Below, piece by piece: positions 17,137 to 26,197 of a stretch of 58,511 bases of DNA. Positions within the stretch are counted from its first letter, which is position 1; the number at the start of each line of letters is the position of its first letter. The notes beneath the pieces were generated by a model. The model worked only from the letters and a program-made list of their open reading frames with translations. It was not told the origin of the DNA and did not search any database. The stretch is from NCBI GenBank assembly GCA_022820365.1, contig JAJEFO010000068.1:1-58511 (forward strand), given 5' to 3'. The DNA comes from Silicimonas sp. Lineage in GTDB: Bacteria; Pseudomonadota; Alphaproteobacteria; Rhodobacterales; Rhodobacteraceae. Position numbers and translations under genes: made by a program.

Positions 17137-18627
17137 ATGGAACTGCTCGGTTCTGCAATTCTGATCCTTGCACGTTGGGACGTTGTCGCTGCTCTGCTGG
17201 TAGGTTCTGTTGGTGGCGTAATCATAGGCGCAATTCCCGGTGTCGGGGCGGCGGTGGCCATTGCCATTCTCTTGCCGGCCACCTTTTCGCTGGACCCCAT
17301 AGTGGGACTGTCCGCGTTGCTCGGAATTTATGGATCGTCCATGTACGGCGGTGCCATTCCGGCCATTCTCATCAACACGCCCGGAACTGCCGTCAACGCT
17401 CTCACCACATATGAGGGCACGCCAATGACCGAGCGTGGAGAGGCTCGGCGCGCGCTGTCGCTGGCCTATTCCGCTTCCTTTTACGGCGCTGTTTTCTCGA
17501 TAGTTTGTCTCATCCTCTTGTCCCCGGTTCTGGCGTGGATCGCACCCATGTTCGGAAGCCGGGAGATTTTCTTGGCGGCCTTGTTGGGGGTCATCCTCGT
17601 CGTCCTGGCACATCGAGGTCAAATTCTGCTTGCAGGCATGATGGCAGGATTCGGCATCTGGCTGAACACGATCGGGCTCGAGACGCTTCAATACTCGCAG
17701 CGATACACATTTGGGCAAACGTGGCTATCGGGCGGCGTGGACCTCATAGTTGTTGTTCTGGGCATTTTTGCCATCAGCCAAGCATTTGTCCTGCTCGTCG
17801 AGCCCGACAAGCGCGCCCATGCCGAGCCGATCACCGGAGGGCTGTTGTCAGGGTTCAAGGAACTGGCGGTCTACAAGCGCGTCGCCGCAGCTTCCGGCAG
17901 CTTTGGCGTTATGATGGGCATGATTCCGGGCGTGGGCGAGTTCACCGCCCAGTTCCTCAGCTACACCTACGCGCAGAAGACCTCGAAAACCCCCGAGGCC
18001 TTCGGCAAGGGGTCGCCTGAGGGATTGATTGCCTCGGAGACGGCCAACAATGCAGTGCCGGCTGCGGCGATGATCCCGCTGCTTGCGCTTGGCATTCCGG
18101 GCGAGGCGCTCACCGCGATGATGCTGGCAGTGTTCTACGTCCACAATGTAATTCCCGGACCAGGCCTGTTCCAGAACCAGCTGGACTTCGTCGTCGCAAT
18201 TTACCTGGCGCTGCTTGTCCTGAATGTTCTGGTCTTGGTGTTCTTGCTGTTTTCGACGAACATCCTGCTGAAGGTCATCGAAATCCCGACCCGTTTCATC
18301 GGAATGGCCGTCCTGACGCTATCGTTTGTCGGGGTGTATTCGCTGCGAAATTCCGCCATCGACTGCGCAATGGCGGCCGGGTTTGGAATCTTCGGGTTCA
18401 TCATGAAGCGGTTCAGCTTGCCGATCGTGCCGATCATTCTCGGCATGGTGCTCGGCGGCATAATGGAAAACAAGCTTCGCACGTCCATGATGCGGGTAAA
18501 GACGCCGTTCGATTTCGTCGATCGCCCGATCGCGTTCTTGCTGTTCCTGATCATCATCATTGTTCTGGCAAGCCATGCCTTCGGCCTTTGGCGCGGTTTC
18601 AGGTCATCGCGGGAAAGCAACCGATGA
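17137..18627 (+). CDS. tctA: TTT-family large permease subunit (TctA-like)
   Basis: A 496-residue polytopic inner-membrane protein that forms the transport channel. TctA signatures are the N-terminal GSVGGVIIGAIPGVGAAVAI, then GIYGSSMYGGAIPAILINTP (the conserved Gly/Pro-rich motif), a second internal-repeat motif MMGMIPGVGEFTAQFLSYTYAQ, and SETANNAVPAAAMIPLLALG with IPGEALTA. About 11-12 hydrophobic segments are visible. The ATG at 17137 follows the tctB stop by two bases, implying translational coupling. The frame is open further left only because it runs through tctB. Confidence 0.95.
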   Translation: MELLGSAILILARWDVVAALLVGSVGGVIIGAIPGVGAAVAIAILLPATFSLDPIVGLSALLGIYGSSMYGGAIPAILINTPGTAVNALTTYEGTPMTERGEARRALSLAYSASFYGAVFSIVCLILLSPVLAWIAPMFGSREIFLAALLGVILVVLAHRGQILLAGMMAGFGIWLNTIGLETLQYSQRYTFGQTWLSGGVDLIVVVLGIFAISQAFVLLVEPDKRAHAEPITGGLLSGFKELAVYKRVAAASGSFGVMMGMIPGVGEFTAQFLSYTYAQKTSKTPEAFGKGSPEGLIASETANNAVPAAAMIPLLALGIPGEALTAMMLAVFYVHNVIPGPGLFQNQLDFVVAIYLALLVLNVLVLVFLLFSTNILLKVIEIPTRFIGMAVLTLSFVGVYSLRNSAIDCAMAAGFGIFGFIMKRFSLPIVPIILGMVLGGIMENKLRTSMMRVKTPFDFVDRPIAFLLFLIIIIVLASHAFGLWRGFRSSRESNR

Positions 18628-18720
18628 CAGCGTTCTCGGGCAGATCCCAATCCGAAACACAGTCAGTCGGACTTCCTGAATCGAACGTGCCAGGAACAAG
18701 GGGCGAAGGGAGGAGGTCTC

Positions 18721-20073
18721 GTGAAAGACAGTAACTTCCTGAAGGAAAACAACGCCAAGCACCTGTGGCACCCAATGGCACATCCTGCGGACATGCGTGC
18801 CAATGCGCCACAGATCCTGACCAAGGGATCGGGCGTGCGGATCACCGATCTCGACGGGCACGAGATCATCGATGCCGTCGGTGGACTCTGGAATGTGAAC
18901 CTTGGCTATTCCTGCGATGCCATCAAGGATGCCATGTATGCGCAACTCAACGCGCTGCCCTACTACTCGATATTCCGCGGCACGACCAATGACGTTTCGA
19001 TCGAACTCAGCTGGATGCTTCGCGAGTTTTTCGATCCGGATGGCCTGACCCGGGCGTTCTATACGTCCGGCGGGTCCGATGGTGTCGAGATCGCGCTGCG
19101 CCTGGCGCGCCAATTTCACAAGTTGTGCGGGGAAGAGGGGCGAATCAAGTACTTCAGCCTGAAGAAAGGCTATCACGGCACGCACACTGGCGGAGCCTCG
19201 GTGAATGGCAATTCGCCCTTCCGGACGCAGTACGAACCACTGCTGGCCGGATGCCATCAGATGCCGTGCCCGTGGACCTATCGCAATCCCTTTAACGAAA
19301 GCGATCCCGAGAAGCTTGCCCAGCTTTGCCTGCAGGCAATCGAGGACGAAATCGCCTTCCAGGACCCGGCGACTATCGCGGCATTCATCATGGAGCCCAT
19401 CCTTGGCGCTGGCGGCGTGATCGTTCCGCATGCCAGTTTCATGCCCGGCGTGCGCGAGATCTGCCACAGGAACGGAATACTGCTGATCGCGGACGAGGTG
19501 ATTACAGGCTACGGTCGCACCGGAAGCTGGTCGGGCTCGCGCCACTGGGGCGTCAAGCCGGATTTCGCGGTGACGGCCAAGGCGATTACCAACGGGTACT
19601 TTCCTTTCGGAGCGGTCATGGTGAGTGAACATGTGGCCGATGCGTTCGAAAGCGACGAAACGGGCCGCGCCTACATTGCGTCGGGGTACACCTGTTCAGG
19701 TCATCCCGTAGGTGCAGCGGCCGCGATCGCAACGCTCAAGGAGACGGTTCGGCTGGACGTCAAGGACAACGCCGCGGCGCGAGGCACGCAGCTTTTCAAG
19801 GGGCTCAAGGCGCTCAAGGAAAAGCACAGCATCGTCGGAGACCTGCGTGGGGGCGAAGGTCTCATGACCGCGTTGGAACTGGTGGAGGATCGCGAAACCA
19901 AGACGCCGATAGATCCGAAAGCGGCCAAGCGTGTTCATGACGCGACCTACGAAGACGGCGTCATCGTTCGCGTTTCCGGACCCAACATCCTTTTGTCACC
20001 GCCGCTCGTCATTTCGGAAAGCGAGATCGAAGCGATCCTTTCGGCGCTCGATACCGGCCTTGGCGCGGCCTGA
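18721..20073 (+). CDS. class III PLP-dependent omega-aminotransferase
   Basis: A 450-residue fold-type I PLP enzyme close to the omega-amino-acid:pyruvate aminotransferases. Landmarks are LWHPMAHPADM, substrate-pocket residues PYYSIFRGTTN, the PLP phosphate-binding SGGSDGVEIALRL, KKGYHGTHTGGASVNG, ADEVITGYGRTGSWSGS with the PLP-ring Asp, and the Schiff-base Lys in VTAKAITNGYFPFGAV. It starts at a GTG preceded by GGGAGGAGG. It lies 93 bases after tctA and 21 before the flavoprotein gene. Family members move amino groups from beta-alanine, GABA, putrescine or similar amines to pyruvate. In this cluster it would deaminate the product left after N-demethylation; the true substrate is unknown. Confidence 0.92.
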   Translation: MKDSNFLKENNAKHLWHPMAHPADMRANAPQILTKGSGVRITDLDGHEIIDAVGGLWNVNLGYSCDAIKDAMYAQLNALPYYSIFRGTTNDVSIELSWMLREFFDPDGLTRAFYTSGGSDGVEIALRLARQFHKLCGEEGRIKYFSLKKGYHGTHTGGASVNGNSPFRTQYEPLLAGCHQMPCPWTYRNPFNESDPEKLAQLCLQAIEDEIAFQDPATIAAFIMEPILGAGGVIVPHASFMPGVREICHRNGILLIADEVITGYGRTGSWSGSRHWGVKPDFAVTAKAITNGYFPFGAVMVSEHVADAFESDETGRAYIASGYTCSGHPVGAAAAIATLKETVRLDVKDNAAARGTQLFKGLKALKEKHSIVGDLRGGEGLMTALELVEDRETKTPIDPKAAKRVHDATYEDGVIVRVSGPNILLSPPLVISESEIEAILSALDTGLGAA

Positions 20074-20094
20074 CGCCGGGGAATCAGGGTTATC

Positions 20095-22560
20095 ATGGCA
20101 GCGGACCTCCCACCCCGAGCGCCAGTCGTCATCATCGGCGGTGGCGTCATTGGCGTCTCCACGCTTTACCATCTGGCCCATCGTGGCGTACCCGCCGTGC
20201 TGGTCGAACGCCGCAAGATTGCAAGTGGCACGACTTGGCACGCCGCCGGAATCGTTGGCCAGCTTCGCGACAGCGCGGCCCAGACTGAACTGGGAAAGTA
20301 CACGGCCAAACTCTTCCGGGACCTTGAGGTCGAGACGGGTCAGGCGACGGGCTACAAGCAGAACGGGACGATCAACCTTGCACTGAGCGATGTGCGTCAC
20401 GAGCAATTGTTGCGCAGCAATGACCATGCGAACCGTGTCGGAATTCCATCCAGAATGATGCCCATGGAGGAATTGTCGGAGCATTGGCCCGGCCTCGTCA
20501 CGGAAGACGTGATTTCCGCCTTTCACGTGCCTTCAAACGGGCAGGTAAATCCGCTGGATGTGACTGTTGCGATGCAAAAGGGGGCCAAGGCGCAGGGCGC
20601 GGAGGTGTTCGAGGCTACCAAAGCCCAGTGTCTGGAAATCCGTGATGGAAGGGTCGTCGGTGTTGTCACAGACCGCGGTGCCATCGCGACGGACAAGGTC
20701 CTGATTGCTGGCGGGATGTGGAGCCACCTGTTTGCAAAGTCGCATGGCATCACGGTTCCGCTTCATGCATGCGAACACTTCTACATCGTGACGGAACCCG
20801 TTGAAGGTCTGCCTTCGACCCAACCAATCCTCAACATCAGCGAAGAGCGAACCTACTGGAAGGAAGATGCCGGAAAACTGCTGATCGGGGCGTTCGAGGC
20901 GCAGGGCAAGACGTGGGCCAAAGATCATCCGATCCCTGAGGACTTCGAGTTCGATGAGCTTCCATTCGACATGGAGCATCTGGAGCCCGAACTCGAACGA
21001 ATGTTCGCCCGGATGCCGTCGCTGGGCTCCATGGGCATTCAGACATTCTTTTGCGGTCCGGAGAGCTTTACGCCGGATGGCCGCCCGTACTTGGGGCCGA
21101 TCCCTGAAGTGCAGGGCGTCTTTGTCGCGACAGGCATGAATTCCAACGGTATCCTCAATTCCGGCGGCGTCGGGCTGACCATGGCGGAGTGGTTGATCGA
21201 CGGAATTCCTTCGCGATCGATGGGTGCGCTTCTGGCGACACGCGCACATCCCTTTCAAGCCAACACGCGTTACAATCAGGACCGGGCCGCGGAATCCGTG
21301 GGCTTTCACTACGGACTGCACTGGCCCGGGCACCGGGTCCACTCCGCCCGGGGTGTCCGCCGCGTGCCGCTGCACGACAGGCTTGCGGCAGACGGGGCGT
21401 GCTTCGCTGAGCGGATCGGGTGGGAAGTCCCGATGTACTTCGACACCGAGGGTGGGGGCTGGGTCGATGCACCTACGCTTCGTTGGAAGCCCTGGTCGCA
21501 TTTCGTGCAGCAGGAGTGCATCGCGGCGCGCGATGCGGCAGTTCTGGTCGATCAGTCCATGTATGCGAAGATCGTTGTGCAGGGCCCTGATGCGCAGCGC
21601 ATTCTTGATCGGGTCTGCGGTGCTCGGATGGATGTCGAACCCGGGGCTTCGGTTTATACGCAGTTTCTGAACCAAAGGGGCGGGATCGAGGCAGATGTCA
21701 CCGTCACCCGCCAGAGCCAAGACTGCTTCATGATAGTCACTGGCCATCCAAGCCAAATTCGCGATCAGCAGTTCATCCGTTGGCATGCCGACGCAGACAT
21801 GCGCTTCGAGGTCTTTGACGCAACTTCAGCACATTGCCTGCTTACGATTCATGGCCCAAAATCCCGCGAGATCCTGCAGGGTCTCAGCCTTGACGACTTC
21901 TCGAGGGAAGCGTTTCCCTTCGGAGCCGCTCGCGAGGTTGATCTGGCCTATGCCCGCGGATGGGTGATCCGACGCTCTTTCCTGGGCGAACTTGGCTTTG
22001 AGATGCTGTTCCCAACCGAGTTTGCAGCGGGGCTCTACGAGGCCATTCGCGAAGCCAGTCATCCGCAAGGTCTCCGGCACATGGGGATGTTTGCGCTCAA
22101 TGCCTGCCGGATCGAAAAGGGCTTTCGCCATTTCGGTCATGACATCGGCGAAGACGATACACCGTACGAGACCGGTCTCGGCTTTGCCGTGGATCTCTCG
22201 AAGGACGAATTCGTTGGCAGGGCGCGTCTTGCTGCACAGAAAGAAGCGGAAGCACCGGCAACCAAGTGGCGGACCGTCTGCATCAAGGTTCCCGATCTGA
22301 CTGCCGAAGGAGGACCATATCTCATCCACGACGAACCCGTCTGGAAGGGCGGCGAGATCGTCGGTTTCGTAACGTCCGGCGATTGGGGCTTCCGGATCGA
22401 AGCCATGGTCGGATTGGCAAGTCTGCACGGCGGCGACGGGGTCAGACAAGACTGGATCGATGAAGGAGGCTTCGAAGTCCAGATTGCCGGGGAGATGTAT
22501 CCGCTGAAGGTTCAGTTGGCGCCGTTTTACGACCCTAGGGGCGAGATCATGCGGGGCTAG
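20095..22560 (+). CDS. dimethylglycine/sarcosine dehydrogenase-like FAD-GcvT fusion
   Basis: An 821-residue two-part demethylase. The N-terminal DAO-type FAD domain (about 1-400) has the dinucleotide fold VVIIGGGVIGVSTLYHLA and the segment SGTTWHAAGIVGQ, whose His corresponds to the covalently flavinylated His of dimethylglycine and sarcosine dehydrogenases. The C-terminal half (about 420-821) is a GcvT-like, folate-binding domain (ARDAAVLVDQSMYAKIVVQG, HGPKSREILQGLS, GELGFEMLFPTE, ACRIEKGFRHFGHDI) that would trap the methyl group as methylene-tetrahydrofolate. Length matches the family (about 800-850). Substrates known for the family are dimethylglycine, sarcosine and related N-methyl amino acids; which one applies here is open. 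It lies mid-operon. Confidence 0.92.
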   Translation: MAADLPPRAPVVIIGGGVIGVSTLYHLAHRGVPAVLVERRKIASGTTWHAAGIVGQLRDSAAQTELGKYTAKLFRDLEVETGQATGYKQNGTINLALSDVRHEQLLRSNDHANRVGIPSRMMPMEELSEHWPGLVTEDVISAFHVPSNGQVNPLDVTVAMQKGAKAQGAEVFEATKAQCLEIRDGRVVGVVTDRGAIATDKVLIAGGMWSHLFAKSHGITVPLHACEHFYIVTEPVEGLPSTQPILNISEERTYWKEDAGKLLIGAFEAQGKTWAKDHPIPEDFEFDELPFDMEHLEPELERMFARMPSLGSMGIQTFFCGPESFTPDGRPYLGPIPEVQGVFVATGMNSNGILNSGGVGLTMAEWLIDGIPSRSMGALLATRAHPFQANTRYNQDRAAESVGFHYGLHWPGHRVHSARGVRRVPLHDRLAADGACFAERIGWEVPMYFDTEGGGWVDAPTLRWKPWSHFVQQECIAARDAAVLVDQSMYAKIVVQGPDAQRILDRVCGARMDVEPGASVYTQFLNQRGGIEADVTVTRQSQDCFMIVTGHPSQIRDQQFIRWHADADMRFEVFDATSAHCLLTIHGPKSREILQGLSLDDFSREAFPFGAAREVDLAYARGWVIRRSFLGELGFEMLFPTEFAAGLYEAIREASHPQGLRHMGMFALNACRIEKGFRHFGHDIGEDDTPYETGLGFAVDLSKDEFVGRARLAAQKEAEAPATKWRTVCIKVPDLTAEGGPYLIHDEPVWKGGEIVGFVTSGDWGFRIEAMVGLASLHGGDGVRQDWIDEGGFEVQIAGEMYPLKVQLAPFYDPRGEIMRG

Positions 22561-22581
22561 ACCAGGAACTGGGAGGACAAG

Positions 22582-23820
22582 ATGAGTGACGCAAAGACAA
22601 TTTTGGTGATCGGCACCTACGACACGAAGGATGCCGAACTGAATTTCGTGTGCGATTGCATCCGCGAGCTTGGCGGCAACGTGATCTCGATGGACGTAAG
22701 CGTTCTAGGTGATCCTGACGCTCCCACTGACATTTCAAAGCACCAGGTGGCCGAGGCCGCGGGCAAGACCATTCAGGATGCCATCGACAGCGGCGACGAG
22801 AACCACGCCATGCAGATCATGGCCCAGGGGGCCGCGAAGCTGACCGCAAATCTCCATGCGAGTGGGAAGATTCATGGCATGCTGGCATTGGGCGGCACGA
22901 TGGGCACCGATCTTGCCCTTGATTGCGCGCGTGCCTTGCCGATCGGCGTGCCGAAATACGTGGTCTCGACCGTTGCCTTTTCCGCCCTGATCCCACCCGA
23001 CCGTCTTTCGGCGGACATCCAGATGATCCTGTGGGCCGGCGGTCTTTACGGGCTGAACGACATTTGCATGGCCACACTCAGCCAGGCGGCAGGGGCGGTC
23101 TGGGGTGCCGCACAGGCCGTGGTGGCGCCCGACCCGGACCGGCCGGTCATCGGCATGGTCAGCTTCGGGTCTTCAGCATTGCAATACATGGTGCACCTGC
23201 GCCAGCCGCTGATCGACCGAGGGTTTTCGCTGGCAGTGTTTCACGGCACCGGCATGGGCGGCATGGCGATGGAGAGCCTTGCCGAACAGGGCTATTTTGC
23301 CTGTGTTCTGGAGCTTGCCGTGGCCGAGATCGGCAACTTGATGGTCGGCTCCATCGTCAATGCCGGCGCTGACCGGATGACCGCGGCGGGGCGTCGGGGC
23401 ACGCCGATCATAGCCGCTCCAGGGTTCGGCGATATGATCGACTTTGCAGCCTGGCAACCAGTGCCCGAGCGATTTCGTGACCGCCAGTTCCACGCCCACA
23501 ATCGGCTGATCGCCTCGTCCGCCCTTACTGCCGGGGAACGCTGCGACCTGGCCAGGGAGGTCGCAGGGCGGCTCAAGAAGTCGAAAGGTCCAGTCCAGTT
23601 TGTACTGCCGACCCATGGCATCCACGCCTGGGACACCGAAGGCATGCCTGCACACGATCCCGAGGCGCTGGCAACGATGGTCGAGGCCTACAAGGCGGAG
23701 ATGACCGCGCCTGTCGAGCTGACGGTGATGGATTGCCACATCAACGATCTGGCGTTTTCGGAGAAGGTCGTGGAAATCATCGACGGCTGGGTCGCTGACG
23801 GCACCATCAGGATGGAGTGA
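22582..23820 (+). CDS. Tm-1-like ATP-binding domain protein (UPF0261)
   Basis: A 412-residue protein of the UPF0261/Tm-1-like family. The N-terminal half begins TILVIGTYDTKDAELNFVCD and has GMLALGGTMGTDLALDCARA, GVPKYVVSTVAFS and the family stretch AGGLYGLNDICMATLSQAAG. The C-terminal half contains VFHGTGMGGMAMESLAEQGY, VAEIGNLMVGSIVNAGADRM and GTPIIAAPGFGDMIDF. The plant homologue Tm-1 binds ATP and blocks a viral replicase; the role of the bacterial proteins is not established. Family members often have a PEP-hydrolase-like partner gene, which is absent here. It lies 21 bases downstream of the FAD-GcvT gene and three bases upstream of the next, so it belongs to the operon and probably to the same pathway. 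Confidence 0.9.
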   Translation: MSDAKTILVIGTYDTKDAELNFVCDCIRELGGNVISMDVSVLGDPDAPTDISKHQVAEAAGKTIQDAIDSGDENHAMQIMAQGAAKLTANLHASGKIHGMLALGGTMGTDLALDCARALPIGVPKYVVSTVAFSALIPPDRLSADIQMILWAGGLYGLNDICMATLSQAAGAVWGAAQAVVAPDPDRPVIGMVSFGSSALQYMVHLRQPLIDRGFSLAVFHGTGMGGMAMESLAEQGYFACVLELAVAEIGNLMVGSIVNAGADRMTAAGRRGTPIIAAPGFGDMIDFAAWQPVPERFRDRQFHAHNRLIASSALTAGERCDLAREVAGRLKKSKGPVQFVLPTHGIHAWDTEGMPAHDPEALATMVEAYKAEMTAPVELTVMDCHINDLAFSEKVVEIIDGWVADGTIRME

Positions 23821-23823
23821 GCC

Positions 23824-25863
23824 ATGGTGGATCAGAGATACCAGGTCTTGTTCGAACCGGTCCGGATCGGGCCGGTCACGGCACCCAACCGGTTCTCGGT
23901 GGCACCTTACGCCAATGGCAATTCCTACCTTCAGCCCAATGGCGCCATCGGCAACCGTGCGATGCGGGCGGAAGGCGGTTGGGGCATCGTGGGGATGCAG
24001 CTGACGGAGATCGATCCGACGTCGGATCTTTCGGGTCTTCCTTATGAACGACTTTGGGACGACGGCGATGTCAAGGTGCACGCGCGCTCGGTCGAAAAGA
24101 TCCATGAACATGGCGCGCTGGCGTCGATCGAGCTTGGCCATACGGGACTGAGGTCGCGCGGCATCGAAAACGGCTACCCGATCCTTGGACCGTCAAGCAT
24201 GCCCTCGTTGAAGCCGGACATGCCCTATTCGGCAAAGGCAATGGACAAGTCCGACATCCGGCGCCTGCGACTGTCGCACCGAGCAGCGATCGGGCGGGCA
24301 AAGAGGGCCGGCTACGACATCGCCTATGTCTATGCGGCGCATGATGCGTCGATCCTGTGGCATTTCCTGCAGCCGAGTTACAATTTTCGAACCGATGAGT
24401 ACGGCGGCTCCTTTGAAAATCGCCTGCGGCTTCTGCGCGAGGTCCTGGAGGACGCGCTGGACGAAGCGGCCGGCGAAATGGCAATCGCCCTGCGCTTTGC
24501 GGTGCACGAAGCGTCAGGCCCCAAGCGCATCCAGTTCGATGGGGAAGGACGCGACGCGGTGGAAGCGTTGGCCGAATTGCCCGATCTCTGGGATGTCAAC
24601 GTTTCTGGCTGGAGCGTGGACAGCAGCACATCGCGCTATGAGCAGGAAGGCTTTCAGGAAGACGTAACAAGATTCGTCAAGCAGGTAACGCGAAAGCCTG
24701 TCCTGGGCGTCGGTCGCTTCACGTCGCCTGATGCAATGGTCAGTCAGATCAGGCGGGGCGTGCTCGACATCATCGGCAGCGCAAGGGCTTCCATCGCGGA
24801 TCCCTTCTTGCCTGCCAAGGTCCGAGAGGGCCGGGTCGACGACATACGCGAGTGCATTGGGTGCAATGTGTGCGTATCGGTCGAAGTGTCCGGCATTCAT
24901 GTGCGCTGCACCCAGAATCCCACTGTTTCCGAGGAGTGGCGCCGCGGCTGGCATCCTGAATTCGTGCCAAGATCGGAAGACACAAAATGCGTCCTGATCG
25001 TCGGCGGGGGGCCTGCCGGGCTGGAGGCCGCGCTGACGCTGGCGCGCGCGGGGCACGAGGTCACGGTTGCGGACAAGGCGTCGGAGATGGGCGGCCGGGT
25101 CGTGAAGGAAGCGGGAATCAAGAACCTTTCTGCCTGGGGTCGGGTGCGCGACTATCGGCTCTATCAACTGCAACAGATGGCAAATGTCAGCCTGTTCCCG
25201 AACAGCAACCTCGATGCTGACGGAATTTCGGAGTTCAACGCCGACGAAGTTCTCATCGGCACAGGTGCGCACTGGCTGGATGACGGGCGCGGTCGTTCCA
25301 ACCTGACGCCAATCGCGGGATTCGCTGATCATGCACTGACCCCCGATGACATCTTGAATGGGGCGGTGCCCGGAGGAAGAGTCGTCATTTATGATGACGA
25401 TCACTACTACATGGCCAACGCGCTTGCGGTGCATCTCGCGGACAAGGGGCATGACGTTCACATCGTGACCGGTGCGCCGATAATCGGCGGCTGGATGATG
25501 AGCACGCTCGAGCAACCAAGAATGATCGCCGAATTGAAGGCGTGCGGCGTGAGGATGCATCCGAACTCGACGGCCACGAGTTGGGAAAACGGTGCCCTGC
25601 ACGTCGTGCGATCAGATACCGGTGACCGGGTCGGCCCGATTCTCGGATCGACGTTGGTTTCAGTTACCAATCGGATGCCGGACGATGCCCTGTCCCGCGA
25701 GCTGCACCGTCGCGATATTCCGCATCGCACCATCGGCGACGCCGAAGTCCCGGGAACGATCCAGGCCGCCGTCTATTCCGGCCACAGACACGCCCGAGAA
25801 CTTCTGGGAAGCGAACCAGAAGACCGCATCTTCAAGCGCGAACGCCCGACGGTTTTCATTTGA
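23824..25863 (+). CDS. trimethylamine-dehydrogenase-family flavoprotein (diverged active site)
   Basis: A 679-residue iron-sulfur flavoprotein. Residues 1-340 form an old-yellow-enzyme TIM barrel binding FMN (LFEPVRIGPVTAPNRF, YVYAAHDAS, RTDEYGGSFENRLRL). Next comes the 4Fe-4S cluster CIGCNVC followed by Cys 11 residues later (RCTQNP), then an NAD(P)H-type dinucleotide domain (VLIVGGGPAGLEAALTLARA) and the ADP-binding C-terminal part. Domain order and the RRGWHPE segment match trimethylamine and histamine dehydrogenases. As I recall the trimethylamine dehydrogenase sequence, the flavin-linking Cys30 position is Ala here, and the catalytic Asp267 position is Gly, while the Tyr/His pair of YVYAAH is kept. 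It therefore probably binds FMN non-covalently and acts on another N-methylated or amine substrate, as DgcA-type demethylases do. It is last in the operon. Confidence 0.9.
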   Translation: MVDQRYQVLFEPVRIGPVTAPNRFSVAPYANGNSYLQPNGAIGNRAMRAEGGWGIVGMQLTEIDPTSDLSGLPYERLWDDGDVKVHARSVEKIHEHGALASIELGHTGLRSRGIENGYPILGPSSMPSLKPDMPYSAKAMDKSDIRRLRLSHRAAIGRAKRAGYDIAYVYAAHDASILWHFLQPSYNFRTDEYGGSFENRLRLLREVLEDALDEAAGEMAIALRFAVHEASGPKRIQFDGEGRDAVEALAELPDLWDVNVSGWSVDSSTSRYEQEGFQEDVTRFVKQVTRKPVLGVGRFTSPDAMVSQIRRGVLDIIGSARASIADPFLPAKVREGRVDDIRECIGCNVCVSVEVSGIHVRCTQNPTVSEEWRRGWHPEFVPRSEDTKCVLIVGGGPAGLEAALTLARAGHEVTVADKASEMGGRVVKEAGIKNLSAWGRVRDYRLYQLQQMANVSLFPNSNLDADGISEFNADEVLIGTGAHWLDDGRGRSNLTPIAGFADHALTPDDILNGAVPGGRVVIYDDDHYYMANALAVHLADKGHDVHIVTGAPIIGGWMMSTLEQPRMIAELKACGVRMHPNSTATSWENGALHVVRSDTGDRVGPILGSTLVSVTNRMPDDALSRELHRRDIPHRTIGDAEVPGTIQAAVYSGHRHARELLGSEPEDRIFKRERPTVFI

Positions 25864-26197
25864 GAGGGCAGGTTCAACTTGGACGCCAAGAAGACCCTTC
25901 CATGCCATGCGTTTTCGAAACGCGGTGCCAAACTGGTCAACGCGGGCGGATACGCAAAAATGTTGCGTGCAGCATTTGACGCATCAGCACGGCGAGCGGC
26001 GTTTGCGCTAGCAGCCTCTACTGACCCGTGAATTCAATGCTTGCGGCGGCCTGACGGTCCGTCAAGCAAAATTCGCAGGTCCCAATGGAAATCCAAGACT
26101 GTCATGTACCGGACTGACAATGAACGACAAGAATCTCTTTCTGGAATTGCGTAATTTCATTCGCGTTCCGATCAAGTCCGGTTCCGGAAATGTCGGA
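25864..26197. other. intergenic, no gene seen
   Basis: About 330 bases between the end of the rightward catabolic operon and the leftward ceramidase gene. Frames here are shadows or short and unrecognised. No convincing terminator hairpin with a T-run was found. Confidence 0.4.
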
